DNA from: Camellia lanceoleosa
Taxonomy: Eukaryota; Streptophyta; Magnoliopsida; Ericales; Theaceae
Direction of reading: 5' to 3'
NCBI GenBank assembly: GCA_025200525.1
Contig: CM045770.1
Span: 119,575,429-119,639,428 of the forward strand
DNA length: 64,000 nucleotides
Below, piece after piece: positions 46,272-57,618 of the stretch (position 1 is the stretch's first letter; each line of letters begins with the position of its first letter). The position numbers and the translations under genes are program-made. A model generated the notes under the pieces. It was not told the origin of the DNA. It saw only the letters and a program-made list of their open reading frames with translations, and did no database searches.

Positions 46272-46369
46272 AAGAAACAATCAGTCTGTGAAGGGCTAGG
46301 CCAAATATTAGGAAAAGGGGAAATAAATAAAAGAAAATAACGAAGAACAATTAATTTCTTTTTAGGAGC

Positions 46370-46880
46370 CAAAATATTTTTTTAGTCGCTAAAAGTAGTA
46401 ATTTGGCTACTAAACATTTTTGGTCGTCAATTAATTTTACAAATCCCTCCAAAATTTCAAATGTTTCCCTCCAAATATTTTAGTTTTTTGGCGACTAAAA
46501 AATTTTTTAGTCATTGAAAATACATGTTTGACGACCAAACTTTTGATCGCCAAAGATAAAAAATAAATTTTTATTTTTTATTTGATGACTAAATAATTTT
46601 AGTAGCCAAAACTAACTATATAGCGACTAAAAAAATTTTTTGTCGCTGAACATAAATTTTTGGCGATCAAAAATTTGATTGCCAAAGATAAAAAAGTAAA
46701 TTTTTGTTTTTTATTTGGCGACTAAATTATGTTAGTAGCCAATTGTAGCAATTTTAGCTACTAAATTTTTTTTTAGTCATCAATAATCAATATACCCTGA
46801 CTAAAAAAATTTAGTAGCTAAATATTGTACTTTTGCCGACTAAAAAAATTTTAGTTGCCAATTTTGATCGCCAAATGTGC
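46370..46880. repeat. CACTA right subterminal repeats
   Basis: Mirror of the left array: repeated GCGACTAAA, TTTAGTCGC and GATCGCCAAA-type motifs up to the terminal GTTGTAGTG. Confidence 0.8.
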
Positions 46881-46894
46881 ATTTTGTTGTAGTG

Positions 46895-47500
46895 ATCCAT
46901 TATCCTAAGTGGATTTCAAACACAGTGGTTGTGCCTAAGAAAAACAGCAAGTAGTGCGTTTGTGTTGACTATAAAACAATCAACAAAGTGTACCCAAAGA
47001 ATAGCTTTCATTTGCCAATGATTGATCAACTAGTGGACCTAATAGTAGGCCACAACTGACTCAACTTTCTAGATGCATATCGTGGATATCTTCAAATCAC
47101 TATGTAGGAGCCGGATTAGTAGATCACTTCTTTCACAACCCCAAGGGGGTTATACTGTTACAAGGTCATGCCCTTTAGCGTAAAAAATGCAAGGGCAACA
47201 TTTCAAAGAATGGTCTCCAAGATGTTTGTGCCATTGTTAGGCAGAACAATAGAGGCTTACATCGACGACATGGTGATCGTGAGTGAAAATAAGTTTGACC
47301 ATCTCCACGACCGGGAAGAGATGTTCCAAATCTTAAAGACTCACAAGCTGCGTTTGAATGCCTTCAAGTGTGCATTTGGCGTAGGATCAGGCAAATTCTT
47401 GAGCTTCTTGGTTACCAATCGTGGATTAGAAGCAAATCCTTCCCAAATCAAGGCCATTCAAGAGCTTGAGAAGCCAAACACTTTTAAGAAGTTGTAACAC
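46895..47500 (+). pseudogene. R1 reverse transcriptase, C-terminal part
   Basis: Continues with [15 protein letters not shown], then [33 protein letters not shown], the [10 protein letters not shown] block and the catalytic box [12 protein letters not shown], followed by the thumb ([11 protein letters not shown]). The YIDD box is intact, but five or so in-frame stops precede it (for example after KKNSK and at GHN*). It ends with KPNTFKKL and a stop at 47497, as in R2 at 56981. Confidence 0.85.
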
Positions 47501-48110
47501 CTGAGGGGATTGGCGGCCGTACTAAACAGATTCATAAGACGATCATCATATCGTCGCAGACCATTCTTCCAAGCACTTAAGTCAAAGTTTAGCTGGGATG
47601 AAGAGTTTGACCACACTTTGGAGGAATTGAAACAACACTTGTCTTCCCCACTACTCTTAGCGACCCTAGTACGTAGAGAAGAGCTATACATGCACCTAGC
47701 AGTCTCCTAGCACGCCGTTAGCACAGTGTTAGAGCACATGGAAGGAATACAACACTTGCTCATCTTCTATGTAAGCAAGACAATGTTGGGCACTGAAACG
47801 AGATACCTGCCATTAGAGAAGCTCACCTTAGCTTTAAGGATGGCATCCAGGAAGTTGCCGCACTACTTCCATATGCATACAGTTGTAGTGTTGACCGCAT
47901 TTCCTTTTAAGGCCTTATTTGAAATGGCAGACTTTTCTAGAAGGATATTAAAGTGGGCAGTGGAGTCAGGACAATTTGACATCAATTTTCAACCTAGAAT
48001 GGCAACAAAGGCCTAAACATTAGCAGACTTTGTTGTAGAGTTTGTTCTAGGAAGTCACTCTGTTTACCCTGTTGACTTGACTAAGGAAATCGAACAAGGA
48101 GGGGAGTACC
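47501..48110 (+). pseudogene. R1 RNase H (gypsy type) and spacer
   Basis: LAAVLNRFIRRSSYRRRPFF, then LLLATLVRREELYMHLAVS, a stop, and VSTVLEHMEGIQHLLIFYVS, then ETRYLPLEKLTLALRMASRK and FNINFQPRMATKA-like blocks ending before the linker. This is the RT-connection and RNase H of Ty3/gypsy. R1 keeps about 70 bp here that R2 has lost. Confidence 0.8.
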
Positions 48111-48329
48111 GCGAGAATAGCTCAACCCACACTACCCAGCAACAAGTTGAACTAGCACCTCAAGCAGAGGAACTGCACTATGTACCATTCATCTTGGCAG
48201 TGGTTGCACCGCCCACTAAGGTCAATGATATATTTTTAAGGGGTGATGAAGTAAGTTATACAACAGCAAATGCGATTTGCGATGACGTGCCTGAAAGGGA
48301 AATGGCAATCAAGCAAACAGATTAGCGAA

Positions 48330-48885
48330 CAAACGGCAGACAAAGACTTGGAGGAAATAATTAAAGTACCCGACCCCAAAATATCTTTAGACCCATCTAC
48401 TTGTTGGAAGTTATTCGTAGAAGAGATGTTGAAGTTTTTTGTGGACAGAGCTTCTAATAGACATAGAGCTGGACTGGGAATTGTCCTTCTCGTGCCAGAT
48501 GGTCTAACTATTGAACATGCGATTAGACTTAGGTTTCAAGGGTCCAAAATGAAACGAAGTACGAAGCACTCTTAGTCGGTCTGAAATCTGCCTTCTGGAT
48601 AAAGGCTAGTAAATGGTGTACACCGACTCCCAATTGGTGGTTAACTAAATATCGAGCGAGTACGAAGCGAAGGATGATAAAATGGCCAAGCATCAGGAGC
48701 TGGTCAGAACATAGATCAAGAAGTTTGAAGTGGTCAGGATAAAACAAATCAGCCAAAATGAAAACAGTAATGCAGAAGAGTTAGCCAATTTTACATCAAT
48801 ATCAAACACTTTTATTCCAAACCTTTGCTGATTGACTTTCTTCCAAGGCCAAGCATTGAAGAACCATAAGTTGGGCTAAGGTATT
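48330..48885 (+). pseudogene. R1 archaeal-type RNase H, truncated
   Basis: [20 protein letters not shown], then [19 protein letters not shown]. This is the second, RNase HI-like domain (aRNH) known in Tat-lineage elements. The first catalytic aspartate is kept. After this the sequence is frameshifted but alignable to R2 up to the LPxPSIE block (about 48850-48880), where a deletion joins it to the 3' LTR. Confidence 0.8.
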
Positions 48886-48889
48886 GTGT

Positions 48890-49605
48890 GTCGAGCTAGG
48901 TGGAAGTGGCTTCAATGCTTGGGTCGTGTGATAGGCCGAGCTATGCGAAGAGTTTAGTTTGGGCCGAATAAAGGATTGAACTAGTCAAAGAAGTTTGACT
49001 GGACTAGTAAATGTCCATATTCTTGGACCTAGCTACTTCCTAGAGGCGATCAACACTTTAACCAAGCTACAAGGGAAAGCAACCAAAAGGAACTGAGAAT
49101 GAAGGTATGACCAAGCTAGGAGAAGAGTCGCACAGTGTCATCATTGTAGCATGCCGTGCAAACCCTACACGACACTGCATATTGCATGGCTAAAATAATG
49201 GTGAACAGAGTAATGTAATTCATTTGCTTGGCGGGAAACAGTGCAAAGAGTTGTGTCATCTCATTTGGCTTGCAGTGAGGAGGGTATTAGGGAATAACAT
49301 TATCCTTTAGAAATGTGATTCATAGGAGGACTCTATAACGGAGAGTTAAAGTCCTACTAAAATTGTGCCATGTAGAACTTACAAAAACTCAAACCAAACC
49401 CTAATCTCAGGTATTAAAATTGTTATTTCTAAATTCACAGAGCTTTTATCTCATTAGTCTACTTGCTGACTCAAGCATCAGAAGGGTTTCTGGCACACCC
49501 GTCGGCTAACTCACATTTGTGATTTCAGGTGTTATGACGACATTTGAAGGAGCGCAAACTTGATTAACAGGATTATACAAGTGAAGATTATTTCGTACTT
49601 GTACA
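48890..49605 (+). repeat. R1 3' LTR, 5'-truncated
   Basis: Aligns to 38590-39301 from GAGCTAGGTGGAAGTGGC to CTTGTACA. It lacks the first ~35 bases of the 5' LTR because a deletion fused the aRNH coding sequence to it near GAGCTAGG. Confidence 0.85.
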
Positions 49606-52600
49606 GTTTTCATTCATCACTTCAATAAGTGGCATTTTTATTTCAACAATCCTAGAAACATTAACTTTTTTATTAAAAAATTTATTAATTACTCATGCAG
49701 GCATGGGTTCCATATCATATTCATATAAGTGATTTGGTAGATTTGTTAGTAATTTTATTGGTATTCCTAATTTTTTTCATGGATTTTGTGAACAAGTGTC
49801 CCTGGGCATTTGTTAAATATGCATTAAATCTTCTCAACTAAGTCCACTATTATAAGAAATTTATAAAAAAAAATTAAAATCTATTTTTCTTAGAGACCAA
49901 ATTACCCTTTCTCAATTCTTTTTGTTTTAATATTATTATATACTTTTCATAATGAATTTTTGTTTAGGGAAAATAACATATTAAAGGAAATAAAAATAAT
50001 AATTATTAATAAGTGATAAATATTATAAAATATAATAATTAAAAATTATAAAATTTTCAACCAATCTGTAATAATTTTTAAAAATTACCACTGAGTGGTT
50101 ATTTTTTTTGAAAAAAAAAACATTTTTTAATCGTAACAGTAAATGCCCTTTAGTTTTAAATGACATTTAAAAAAGAAAATTCAAGTGCTCTTTATTTTTT
50201 ATATTTATTTTAACTTTTAGATTCATTTTCTTTACATCATTTAGTATAATTATGACTGAAAATAAAGGACATGTAAAAAATTTTCAAAAAATCAGGAAAT
50301 GTCATTTAAAAATAAAGTACATCCATTTTTATGTTAAAAAAAATCATTATGAAAATATAAAAATAAAAAGAATCGAAGAAAAGGTAATTTGGTCTCTAGG
50401 AAAACATTTAAAATATTTTTAATTTTCTATGATTGTGGAGTTAGTTGAGTGAATTTAATGCATCGTTAAGGTACTTGTTAACAACGAAAATGAGTTGGAC
50501 CCCCAGTGGGAGTGCTGGGGTCTCCTCTCACTGGTCAAAAACTATCTTTTTTTTTTTTTTCATGGAGGTAATCACGACTGTTAACAAAACACTTTTTTTG
50601 TTTTAATTTAGAAAAATGTTTCATTCCCTAATTTTTCTTCCCACACTCCTTTAATCATGTGGCGAACCATACCAACTAATCAATTCTTTTCAAACTCTCC
50701 TTTCTTTTTTCAAAATATTGAGGGATTGGAACATTACTCTTTAATTTATTAGTTTAACTAAGAGTTGGCAGATGCAACTAATCAATTCTCTTCAAACTCT
50801 TCTTTCTTTTTTCAAAATATTGAGGGATTGGAACATAAATAAAAATAAAACAAAACTTTTAATATATGTTGTGTAAAGGTGCTCGCGGATCAATTTTTAA
50901 CGGTTTAGTTTGCGATTTGGACCCGTCTGTATGTCTATAGTTTTGGAAAAATTAAACCCACAATTGCCCGTAGTGCGGATTGCGGTTTGTGCATGCACGG
51001 GGGGTTGCGAACGGTTTGCGGATTAGGTTTTTCCTTTAAAATTTTATTTTTGGGCTTGTGTTTTCCTATTTTTTAAATATTCTTTTTGGACATTTTCTCC
51101 CCATTTTTTTAAATATTTCCATAAAATCATCTATTTCTTACCATAATATCATTCAGCTTGTTTGGTTTCAGGATTCACTTTTTAGAAAATTGAACTTTTT
51201 TGTTCTCCGTGTTTTTTTGTTTTCATTGATTTTTTTTTAATATTTTAACCATTTTTTAAAAAAAAATTAGATACACCTAACATAAATACACCTAAAAAGT
51301 ATAATAGTTGTAAAAAAAAAATCTTTAAAAAATTCACTAAATACCAAAAATATAAAAAAAACAAATATGAGAATTTAATACATTTTCATATTATTGTGTA
51401 TTTATTGATTTTTTAAAATATTGTTTTACAAATATTTTACTTTTCAGATACATTTAGGTAAGATGCATCTAAAAAAGTTTTAAAAAAAATTATTAAATCT
51501 TAAAAAATATTCACTAAAAATAAAAACACAAAAAACAGAAAATTCAATTTCTAGAAAATTGAAACCAAACACAGTGATTATTTTCCAAATAATTTATCCC
51601 AAATAAATTACAACCTATCTATCCAATTTACTTCCAGAAGGAAACAAACCATAAGCACATGCCAGGATCAGTCAATTGACTCACATTCACTTTGCAAAAA
51701 AGGTATAAGCTAAACAATGTATATATATATAGGTAAGTAAGTGCAAGTGCAGGTAAAACTCGCAACCTGCAAACTAGGAAAATCACAACCCTCATTCGAC
51801 CCTAACGATTATACGAAACCACCCAAATAGGTGCGGACGGTTCGGGTTAGACGATTCTCACAGGTCGAATAACCTATGCCCAACCCTAATCTTGTGTGTC
51901 ATGCAAGTGGTAAAAATCTTATTTAATAAACATAAGGTTCAAGTCTCACCCCAACCATTTCTTTATGGGCGAATTGCACTAACAGTCCCTATAGCTTTAG
52001 ACTTATGTCACTTTGATTCTTAATTTTTCAATTGTAATACATTTGACCATGAATTTTGAATATCATTCCAAATAAGGACAATTGAAGACATTGTTTCTTT
52101 TGCGAACGAAAAATGCTCAATTTCAAAGGTAAAGTCGTCAATTTGATAAAATATAAACTAGTTTGACAAAAATAAATGTCAAAAAGTTATTTTTGAATTT
52201 TTAAGAAGTATTTTTACCCACCAAAGATAAAATTATATAAAAATGATAAATCTTTTATATTTTTATTTTTTTATTTTATTAATTTTTAGTATATGTTTAG
52301 ATGATAATGATGTAATTTGTGGTTATTTTTGTTGATATTTTTGGATGGTTAGTATGTAATAAATGGTTGTTTTTGTTGTTAATAGATATTTTTGGATAAT
52401 TATTATATAATGGATGGTTAGTAGGTTTTTAATGTGTAATCGAAATGTTTAATATATGAAATATTTTTAGTTTTGAATTTTTTATGTAATGGATTGGTTT
52501 AATAATAATATCAAAGTTGTCATCATATTTGACTTTTGAAAAAATAGAAATTAATTTAAAGAAAATAAATATAAAAAAAATTATTTTAAAAATTTATTTC

Positions 52601-52753
52601 TACCCTCTCTCAAAAGATAAAAATATATAAAAATAATGTGTTTTTAATTTTTTTCACCAATTTAATTTTTAATTTCTTAGAAAAAATTTCATAAAATTGA
52701 TTCTGAAAACCAAACCAAAGAAAAATTTATAACCAATAAAGTGACAACATCTA
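49606..52753. other. AT-rich spacer between R1 and R2, no gene
   Basis: No coding region is recognisable. The frame at 51058-51240 is low-complexity F/L/I. It holds a short G-rich motif near 50489-50530 that also occurs near 43404-43444, a duplicated CTTCAAACTC/GAGGGATTGGAACAT block near 50690-50835, a possible hAT-like segment (50870-51890) and a candidate SINE (51889-52080). Confidence 0.55.
51889..52080 (+). repeat. Candidate tRNA-derived SINE head
   Basis: TCATGCAAGTGG (51899-51910) and GGTTCAAGTCTC (51936-51947) resemble RNA polymerase III A and B boxes at tRNA-like spacing. The B-box match is better than the A-box match. No clear poly-A or poly-T end or target-site duplication was found, so the right limit is a guess. 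Confidence 0.35.
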
Positions 52754-53583
52754 TGAGAGGATAATTTATGTATAAATTGGGCCGAGCTAGGATTGTGGGC
52801 CATTCTGTGGGCTGCATTAAAGAAGCTTAGAAGGTGGGCCGTAGACGAAGTGGTAGTCCGGTCCGGAGTAAGAGATTTGCCGCCAGTGATCTAGTTCGGT
52901 CGCCATGTATTTGGGTTAGTCCGGTCTCACTGTTCAGAACCGATGTATGTTAAGTCCGTTCACGGACCTGACTATGGGTTAGCTCGGCTTAATTCTTCTA
53001 TGGGTAGCTCGGCCTTTGCATGTGAGGCCGAGGTAGGAGAAAGGTTAGGAATAGCCGATGTAATCGTTAGGCCGGTCGAGGCAAGGTACAGCTAGCTCGA
53101 CCTCGACATGAGAAGCCGAGGTAGGAACATGAGAAGGCGAATCTGAGCTATGGGTTAGCCCGGTCGTACAGCCGGTCTGACAAAGAAATGCTATTTCGGT
53201 TATGTGATATCTTTCCGAAGTAAAACTATCTCACTTGGTTTAAGCAGTGAGGGGGGTGTTGGAGGATAAGCATTATCTTCTAGGAGTATGTATCCTAGGA
53301 GGACTCTACATGGAGGAGTAAGAGTCCTACCAGGATTGTGCCACGCGAAACCTATAAAAGCTCACCAATATCACCTATGGAGAGGGAACACAACTTTGTT
53401 TTCTGAATACACAGAGCTTTTGTCTATTTGTCAAGCTTATTGACTTAGGCATCGGAGAGGTTTCCGGCACACACCCGCCGGCTAGCTCACGTTTGTGTTT
53501 TCAGGTGATAAAGCGACGTCGTACGAAGGAGCGCAGACTTGATCAACAGGATTATACGAGAAGGTGTATTTCTTTCCCGTACA
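52754..53583 (+). repeat. R2 5' LTR
   Basis: Begins TGAGAGGATAATTTATG and ends CCCGTACA, 830 bp. A TATAAAAG box lies at 53353-53360. It is related to the R1 LTRs, most clearly in its 3' third. No 3' copy is in the window. Confidence 0.8.
53353..53360 (+). promoter_or_regulatory. TATA box of R2 LTR
   Basis: TATAAAAG, about 230 bases before the LTR end, in the position expected for the U3 promoter. R1 has CTTACAAAAA at the matching place, so its box has decayed. Confidence 0.6.
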
Positions 53584-53585
53584 AT

Positions 53586-53603
53586 TGGCGCCGTTTGTGG
53601 GAA
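53586..53603 (+). other. R2 primer-binding site
   Basis: TGGCGCCGTTTGTGGGAA, two bases after the LTR end. Confidence 0.85.
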
Positions 53604-53652
53604 TACAAACAAGAACAAAACCTCTTGATCAAGCTTTTTCTCTCAAAAATCA

Positions 53653-55533
53653 ATGGCGAACAACGAAGAGTTACCTCAGTCCGCCATTGACGGACTAACT
53701 CCAGAAGGAGGTGCAAGACACGAAGGCCTACCCTTGGTCACTCCCATGGCGAACTTGGAACCACAAAGACATAATTCCAGGAGGGATGCGAGGGGTCGAA
53801 GGCGGAATAACAGCCCCCATCATTCTCGTTCGCAAAGCCCAAAAAGGCAAAGGCGAAGAGTTGATCCTCAAGCTTTGGAGGATCGCATCAAGGAACAAGA
53901 CGAGTTGATACGACGGATGGCGGCGGACATGGAATCTCTCAAACGCCAGGTGAAAAGAAAAGAAGTGGCGACGGGAGAGGGGGGCAACAACAAGACGCCC
54001 CCCTCGCCACTCAGAGAGTCGTAGTAGGAATTCTATACCCTCTCAAGTAGAGAACAGAAGCCTCAGGACAGGCGATACACAGTCCAGATCTTCCAGGACT
54101 CGTCACTCCAGGTCTAAGAGGACGAGATCTGAGAGGTCATACACTGAGGGAAGCACATATTGGCCCTCGCATACACACCAGACAAGGTCTAGACAGACGG
54201 AGTTGCCCAGATCGTCCGACCTACGATCCGTGCTAGAAGAGAAGGCATGATGGAAGGAGGACGCCAGGGTGCGCGATCCACACAGAGTTTTCGCCTTACA
54301 GCGGTTGGCTCCTCGGACGCATGGAAGCGTCGAGGTTGGAATGCCAATATCGCGCCCGGCCTACGAACCAACGGACAAGGCATTGGCGAAGCTGCAGACC
54401 TCACCATTCGTCCCAGCAATAGAGAACGCGCCCCTACCGTCAGGCTTCCTACAGCCCAAATTCACAACATATGAGGGGAAGACGGACCCCTACTCACACT
54501 TGAGCCACTTTTGCCAGGTCATGGCTGTATATCGGCGGAATGAGGCCTTGATATGCATCCTATTCCCTTCAAGCCTTGGTGACCTAGGCCTAACTTGGTT
54601 TGAGAAACTTCCAGAAGGCAGCATAGCCTCCTGGGCACAATTGGCGGAGGCGTTCGTGACAAGGTTCCGAACAAACACTAAAACTCCAGTGGAGATCGAC
54701 CAGCTATTCTCCATCGACATGGGCGACAAGGAGACCCTAAGATCATACAACAGTTGCTACTGGGGGACATTCAACCAGATTGGGGACTGCCCAACCAATC
54801 TCGCCATTGCGCAATACAAAAGAGGCCTTCGGAGCGGAATGATCGAGGACTCTATCACCATGACACCGCCCCTCACCATGGAGGCCCTGATGGAGAGAGT
54901 GCATCAGCACATCAGGGTAGAAGAGGATGGCGCTCATGCCAAAGCAAAATCTGGCGCGACCACAGCACCAGAGAAGAAGACCTCAGCAATGGTCAATACG
55001 GTAGATCGCCAGAACCGAAACGAACGGGGCAGGCGAGACAACGGCGAGGACCAGGACAAGAGATGGTTGAGAGTCCGCACTGCTATAACCACGGTATTCA
55101 AGAAATCGATCTACCGAATACTTAGTGAGATTCGAGACGAGCCTTTCGTCAAGTGGCCAGCCAAGCTAGGCGAGGCCCAGTAGGACTACGACGACAGGTC
55201 ACAGTACACCTTCCACAAAGAAAAGGGGCACCGTACTGAGAATTGCACGCCATTAAGGCAGCATCTGGAAGAGTTGGTGGCAGCAGGCCACCTGGACAAA
55301 TACATAGAGGGAAGGGCACAACCAGCCCCCCAGGACCATAACAACCCCAACGGGATGCCGATCGACGCCCCGCCCCAAGGCATCATCAACGTAATACGTG
55401 GAGTCTTTGAACCTGAGCGTGTATGCGAGCTCAGAGGTTCAATCAAAAAGGCTGAGCACTTAAGAGAGGTGCTAAGTGCCCAACCAGTCGTCAAGAAAGG
55501 GAAGACAGAGGCCACAAATGTCATGTCTTTTTA
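53653..55533 (+). pseudogene. R2 gag
   Basis: Starts at the ATG at 53653 (MANNEELPQSAIDGLTPEGG). An R/S/K-rich N-terminus and a coiled segment (LEDRIKEQDELIRRMAADME) follow, up to a stop at 54022. The frame then changes. The capsid part (54269-55183) has QPKFTTYEGKTDPYSHLSHF, LTWFEKLPEGSIASWAQLAE and AFVTRFRTNTKTPVE, the Tat Gag pattern. A stop at 55181 is followed in the same frame by a zinc knuckle, YTFHKEKGHRTENC, whose first cysteine is now tyrosine. Another stop at 55532 precedes the protease. Confidence 0.85.
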
Positions 55534-55543
55534 GGATAAAGAC

Positions 55544-56066
55544 TTGGCAAGGATTTATTACCCTCACAACGATGCCTTGGTCGTCACTCTCCGAGTCAAA
55601 GATTTTGACGTCAAGCGGATTCTGATTGACAAAGGTAGTTCATGTGAAATCATGTACTATGAAACCTTCAAACAACTAAAGTTGCAAGATAAAGACTTGG
55701 CGCCTACAGTATCTCCCCTTATCGGATTCAACTCCATGCCAGAATGGCCCGTCGGCAAAATTATCCTCCCGATCAGGCGGGTGTGTGAAACAAGTGGAGT
55801 TCTGGGTGTTGAAGGTCCCCTCCACCTACAACATTATCTTGGGCAGAACATGACTGCATGCCATGCACTCGGTGGCGTCCTCCTACCACCAAGTGATGCG
55901 GTTTCCCAACGACACCGGAGTAATAGAAGAAGTTTATGGAGATCAAATCATGTCGAAGCAGTGCTTTATCACAATGAACGGCAGCCGCGCTGCCAAAGGA
56001 TACATTCATTCGGTGGAAGAACCTGAGAGTAATGAACTATTCACAGATGTTGGCAAAGCGGCTAGT
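55544..56066 (+). pseudogene. R2 protease
   Basis: The frame from 55544 has LVVTLRVKDFDVKRILIDKG then SSCEIMYYETFKQL, so the retropepsin D-x-G-S motif is intact (D-K-G-S). A frame change at about 55780 moves the homology to VKQVEFWVLKV in another frame, which continues to 56066 through a W-to-stop change at about 55850. Aligned residue by residue with R1 at 41220-41760. Confidence 0.85.
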
Positions 56067-56069
56067 TAG

Positions 56070-56981
56070 AAAGCAGTGGAGGACTTGGTGGAGGTCAAAA
56101 TAGATGAAAAGAACCCGGATAAGTTCTTTTTGCTTGGTTCGTCGTTGTCCAGCACTGAGAGATTGGAGGTCTTGGAATTTCTGACCTCCAACATCGAAGT
56201 GTTCGCCTGGACCCCATACGACATGCCAGGCATTGATCCCAACTTCATCTGCCACTAACTCAATGTCCACCCTTCTGCCAGACCAATCATTCGGCGCACC
56301 CACAGATCGGCACTCCACCACGCCGAGATAGTGGCAGAAGAAGTAGGAAACCTGCTGGAGGCAGGGGCAATCAGAGAGGTGCACTACCCAAGATGGATCT
56401 CCAACACCGTCGTAGTGCCAAAGAAGAATGACAAGTGGCGTGTTTGCGTCGACTACAAAACGGTCAACAAGGCATGCCCAAAAGATAGCTTTCCTCTACC
56501 AAGGATAGATCAACTGGTAGACTTAACGGCAGGGCACAACCGACTTAGTTTTTTGGACGCATACAGAGGCTACCACCAAATCGCCACGCATGAACCAGAC
56601 CAGGAGGTCACATCCTTCACAACTCCAAGAGGACTCTACTGCTACAAGGTCATGCCCTTTGGCCTAAAGAATGCAGGGGCGACATTCCAGAGAATGGTCA
56701 CCAAGATGTTTGAACCATTGCTAGGAAAAACAATGGAAGCTTACATCGACGACATGGTGGTCAAGAGCAAGGATGAGAATGACCATCTCCAGGACCTAGG
56801 TGAGATGTTCGAGATCCGGAAGAAGCATAAGTTACGCCTCAACGCGTCGAAGTGTGCGTTCGGAGTAGGATCTGGAAAATTCCTAGGCTTCTTGGTGACC
56901 AACCGAGGTATAGAAGCCGACCCTTCTCAGATCAAGGCAATACAGGATCTGGAGAGGCCAAACTCAGTGAAGGAAGTGTAG
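56070..56981 (+). pseudogene. R2 reverse transcriptase
   Basis: One frame from the linker (VKIDEKNPDKFFLLGSSLSS) to the connection. RT blocks in order: [77 protein letters not shown], then [15 protein letters not shown]. The YIDD box (56742-56753) is intact. Stops at 56257 and 56979 interrupt it; from 56331 to 56978 it is fully open. RT copies the element RNA to DNA. Confidence 0.9.
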
Positions 56982-57618
56982 CATCTCACCGGCATGGCGG
57001 CTACGCTCAATCGGTTCATAAGCCGATCGTCAGACAGACTACGACCATTCTTCCATGCACTGAAGGCTAAGTTTGAATGGGACGAAGAATGCGACCACGC
57101 CCTGGAAAGCCTAAAAGAATACATGTCTTCTTCACCACTACAGTGTTGGTCCGCGCAGAAGGAATCCAACATCTGCCTATCTACTATGTCAGCAAGACAT
57201 TACTGGGCACCGAAACAAGGTACTTGCCACTGGAGAAACTGGCATTGGCCTTGATGATGGCCTCAAGGAAATTGTCACATTACTTTCACGCCCACACCAT
57301 AGTTGTTTTCACAGCCTTCCCATTAAAGGCTTTATTTGAAAGAGCAAACTTCTCTGGACGAATTCTGAAGTGGGCAGTAAAGTTGGGACAATACGACATC
57401 AAGTTCCAACCTAGGACCGCAATAAAAGCACAAGCATTGGCAGATTTTGTCGCAGAATTCACACCAGGAAGTCATCACATCTGCTTGATCGACCTAAGCT
57501 AAACAACCAAACCAGGGATGGAAGTTGACGTCGGAATAACGCAACCCCTAGTAATGGTTATTCAGTCAAGCCCCAAGGCAGACCAGAGTAAGGAAAGGAA
57601 GGAAGAAGCAAACCATGC
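56982..57618 (+). pseudogene. R2 RNase H (gypsy type) and linker
   Basis: MAATLNRFISRSSDRLRPFF, then FEWDEECDHALESLKEYMSS. A deletion of about 70 bp relative to R1, near 57135-57140, removes the strand usually reading YLAVSxxAVSAVL and shifts the frame. It continues with EGIQHLPIYYVSKTLLGTET and LGQYDIKFQPRTAIKAQALA to a stop at 57500, then an acidic linker (SKERKEEANHA) where the solo LTR is inserted. The frame resumes at 61427. Confidence 0.85.

Larger units (their letters stand above)
42080..46894. mobile_element. Pack-CACTA: non-autonomous CACTA (En/Spm) transposon carrying gene fragments
   Basis: The left end is CACTACAACAAATTACA and the right end ATTTTGTTGTAGTG, giving terminal inverted repeats of about 12-13 bp that start with CACTA. 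The 3-bp target duplication is ATC (42077-42079 and 46895-46897). Removing the element restores the R1 RT frame. Both ends (42085-42540 and 46370-46880) are packed with subterminal GACTAAA/TTTAGTCGCC motifs in both orientations. No transposase is recognisable in 4.8 kb. Inside are pieces of a nucleotide-sugar transporter gene and a 2-oxoglutarate dioxygenase gene. Confidence 0.92.
38549..49605 (+). mobile_element. R1: Tat/Retand-like Ty3/gypsy element with Pack-CACTA insertion and integrase deletion
   Basis: 5' LTR 38549-39301, primer-binding site 39304-39321, gag, protease and RT up to 42079, a CACTA insertion (42080-46894), rest of RT and RNase H, archaeal-type RNase H, then the 3' LTR to 49605. 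Flanks ATTTT (38544-38548) and GTTTT (49606-49610) are a 4-of-5 duplication. Integrase and the usual 3' region are absent because the frame runs straight into the 3' LTR at about 48890. The gene order and C-x-F-H-type Gag match R2. Confidence 0.85.
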
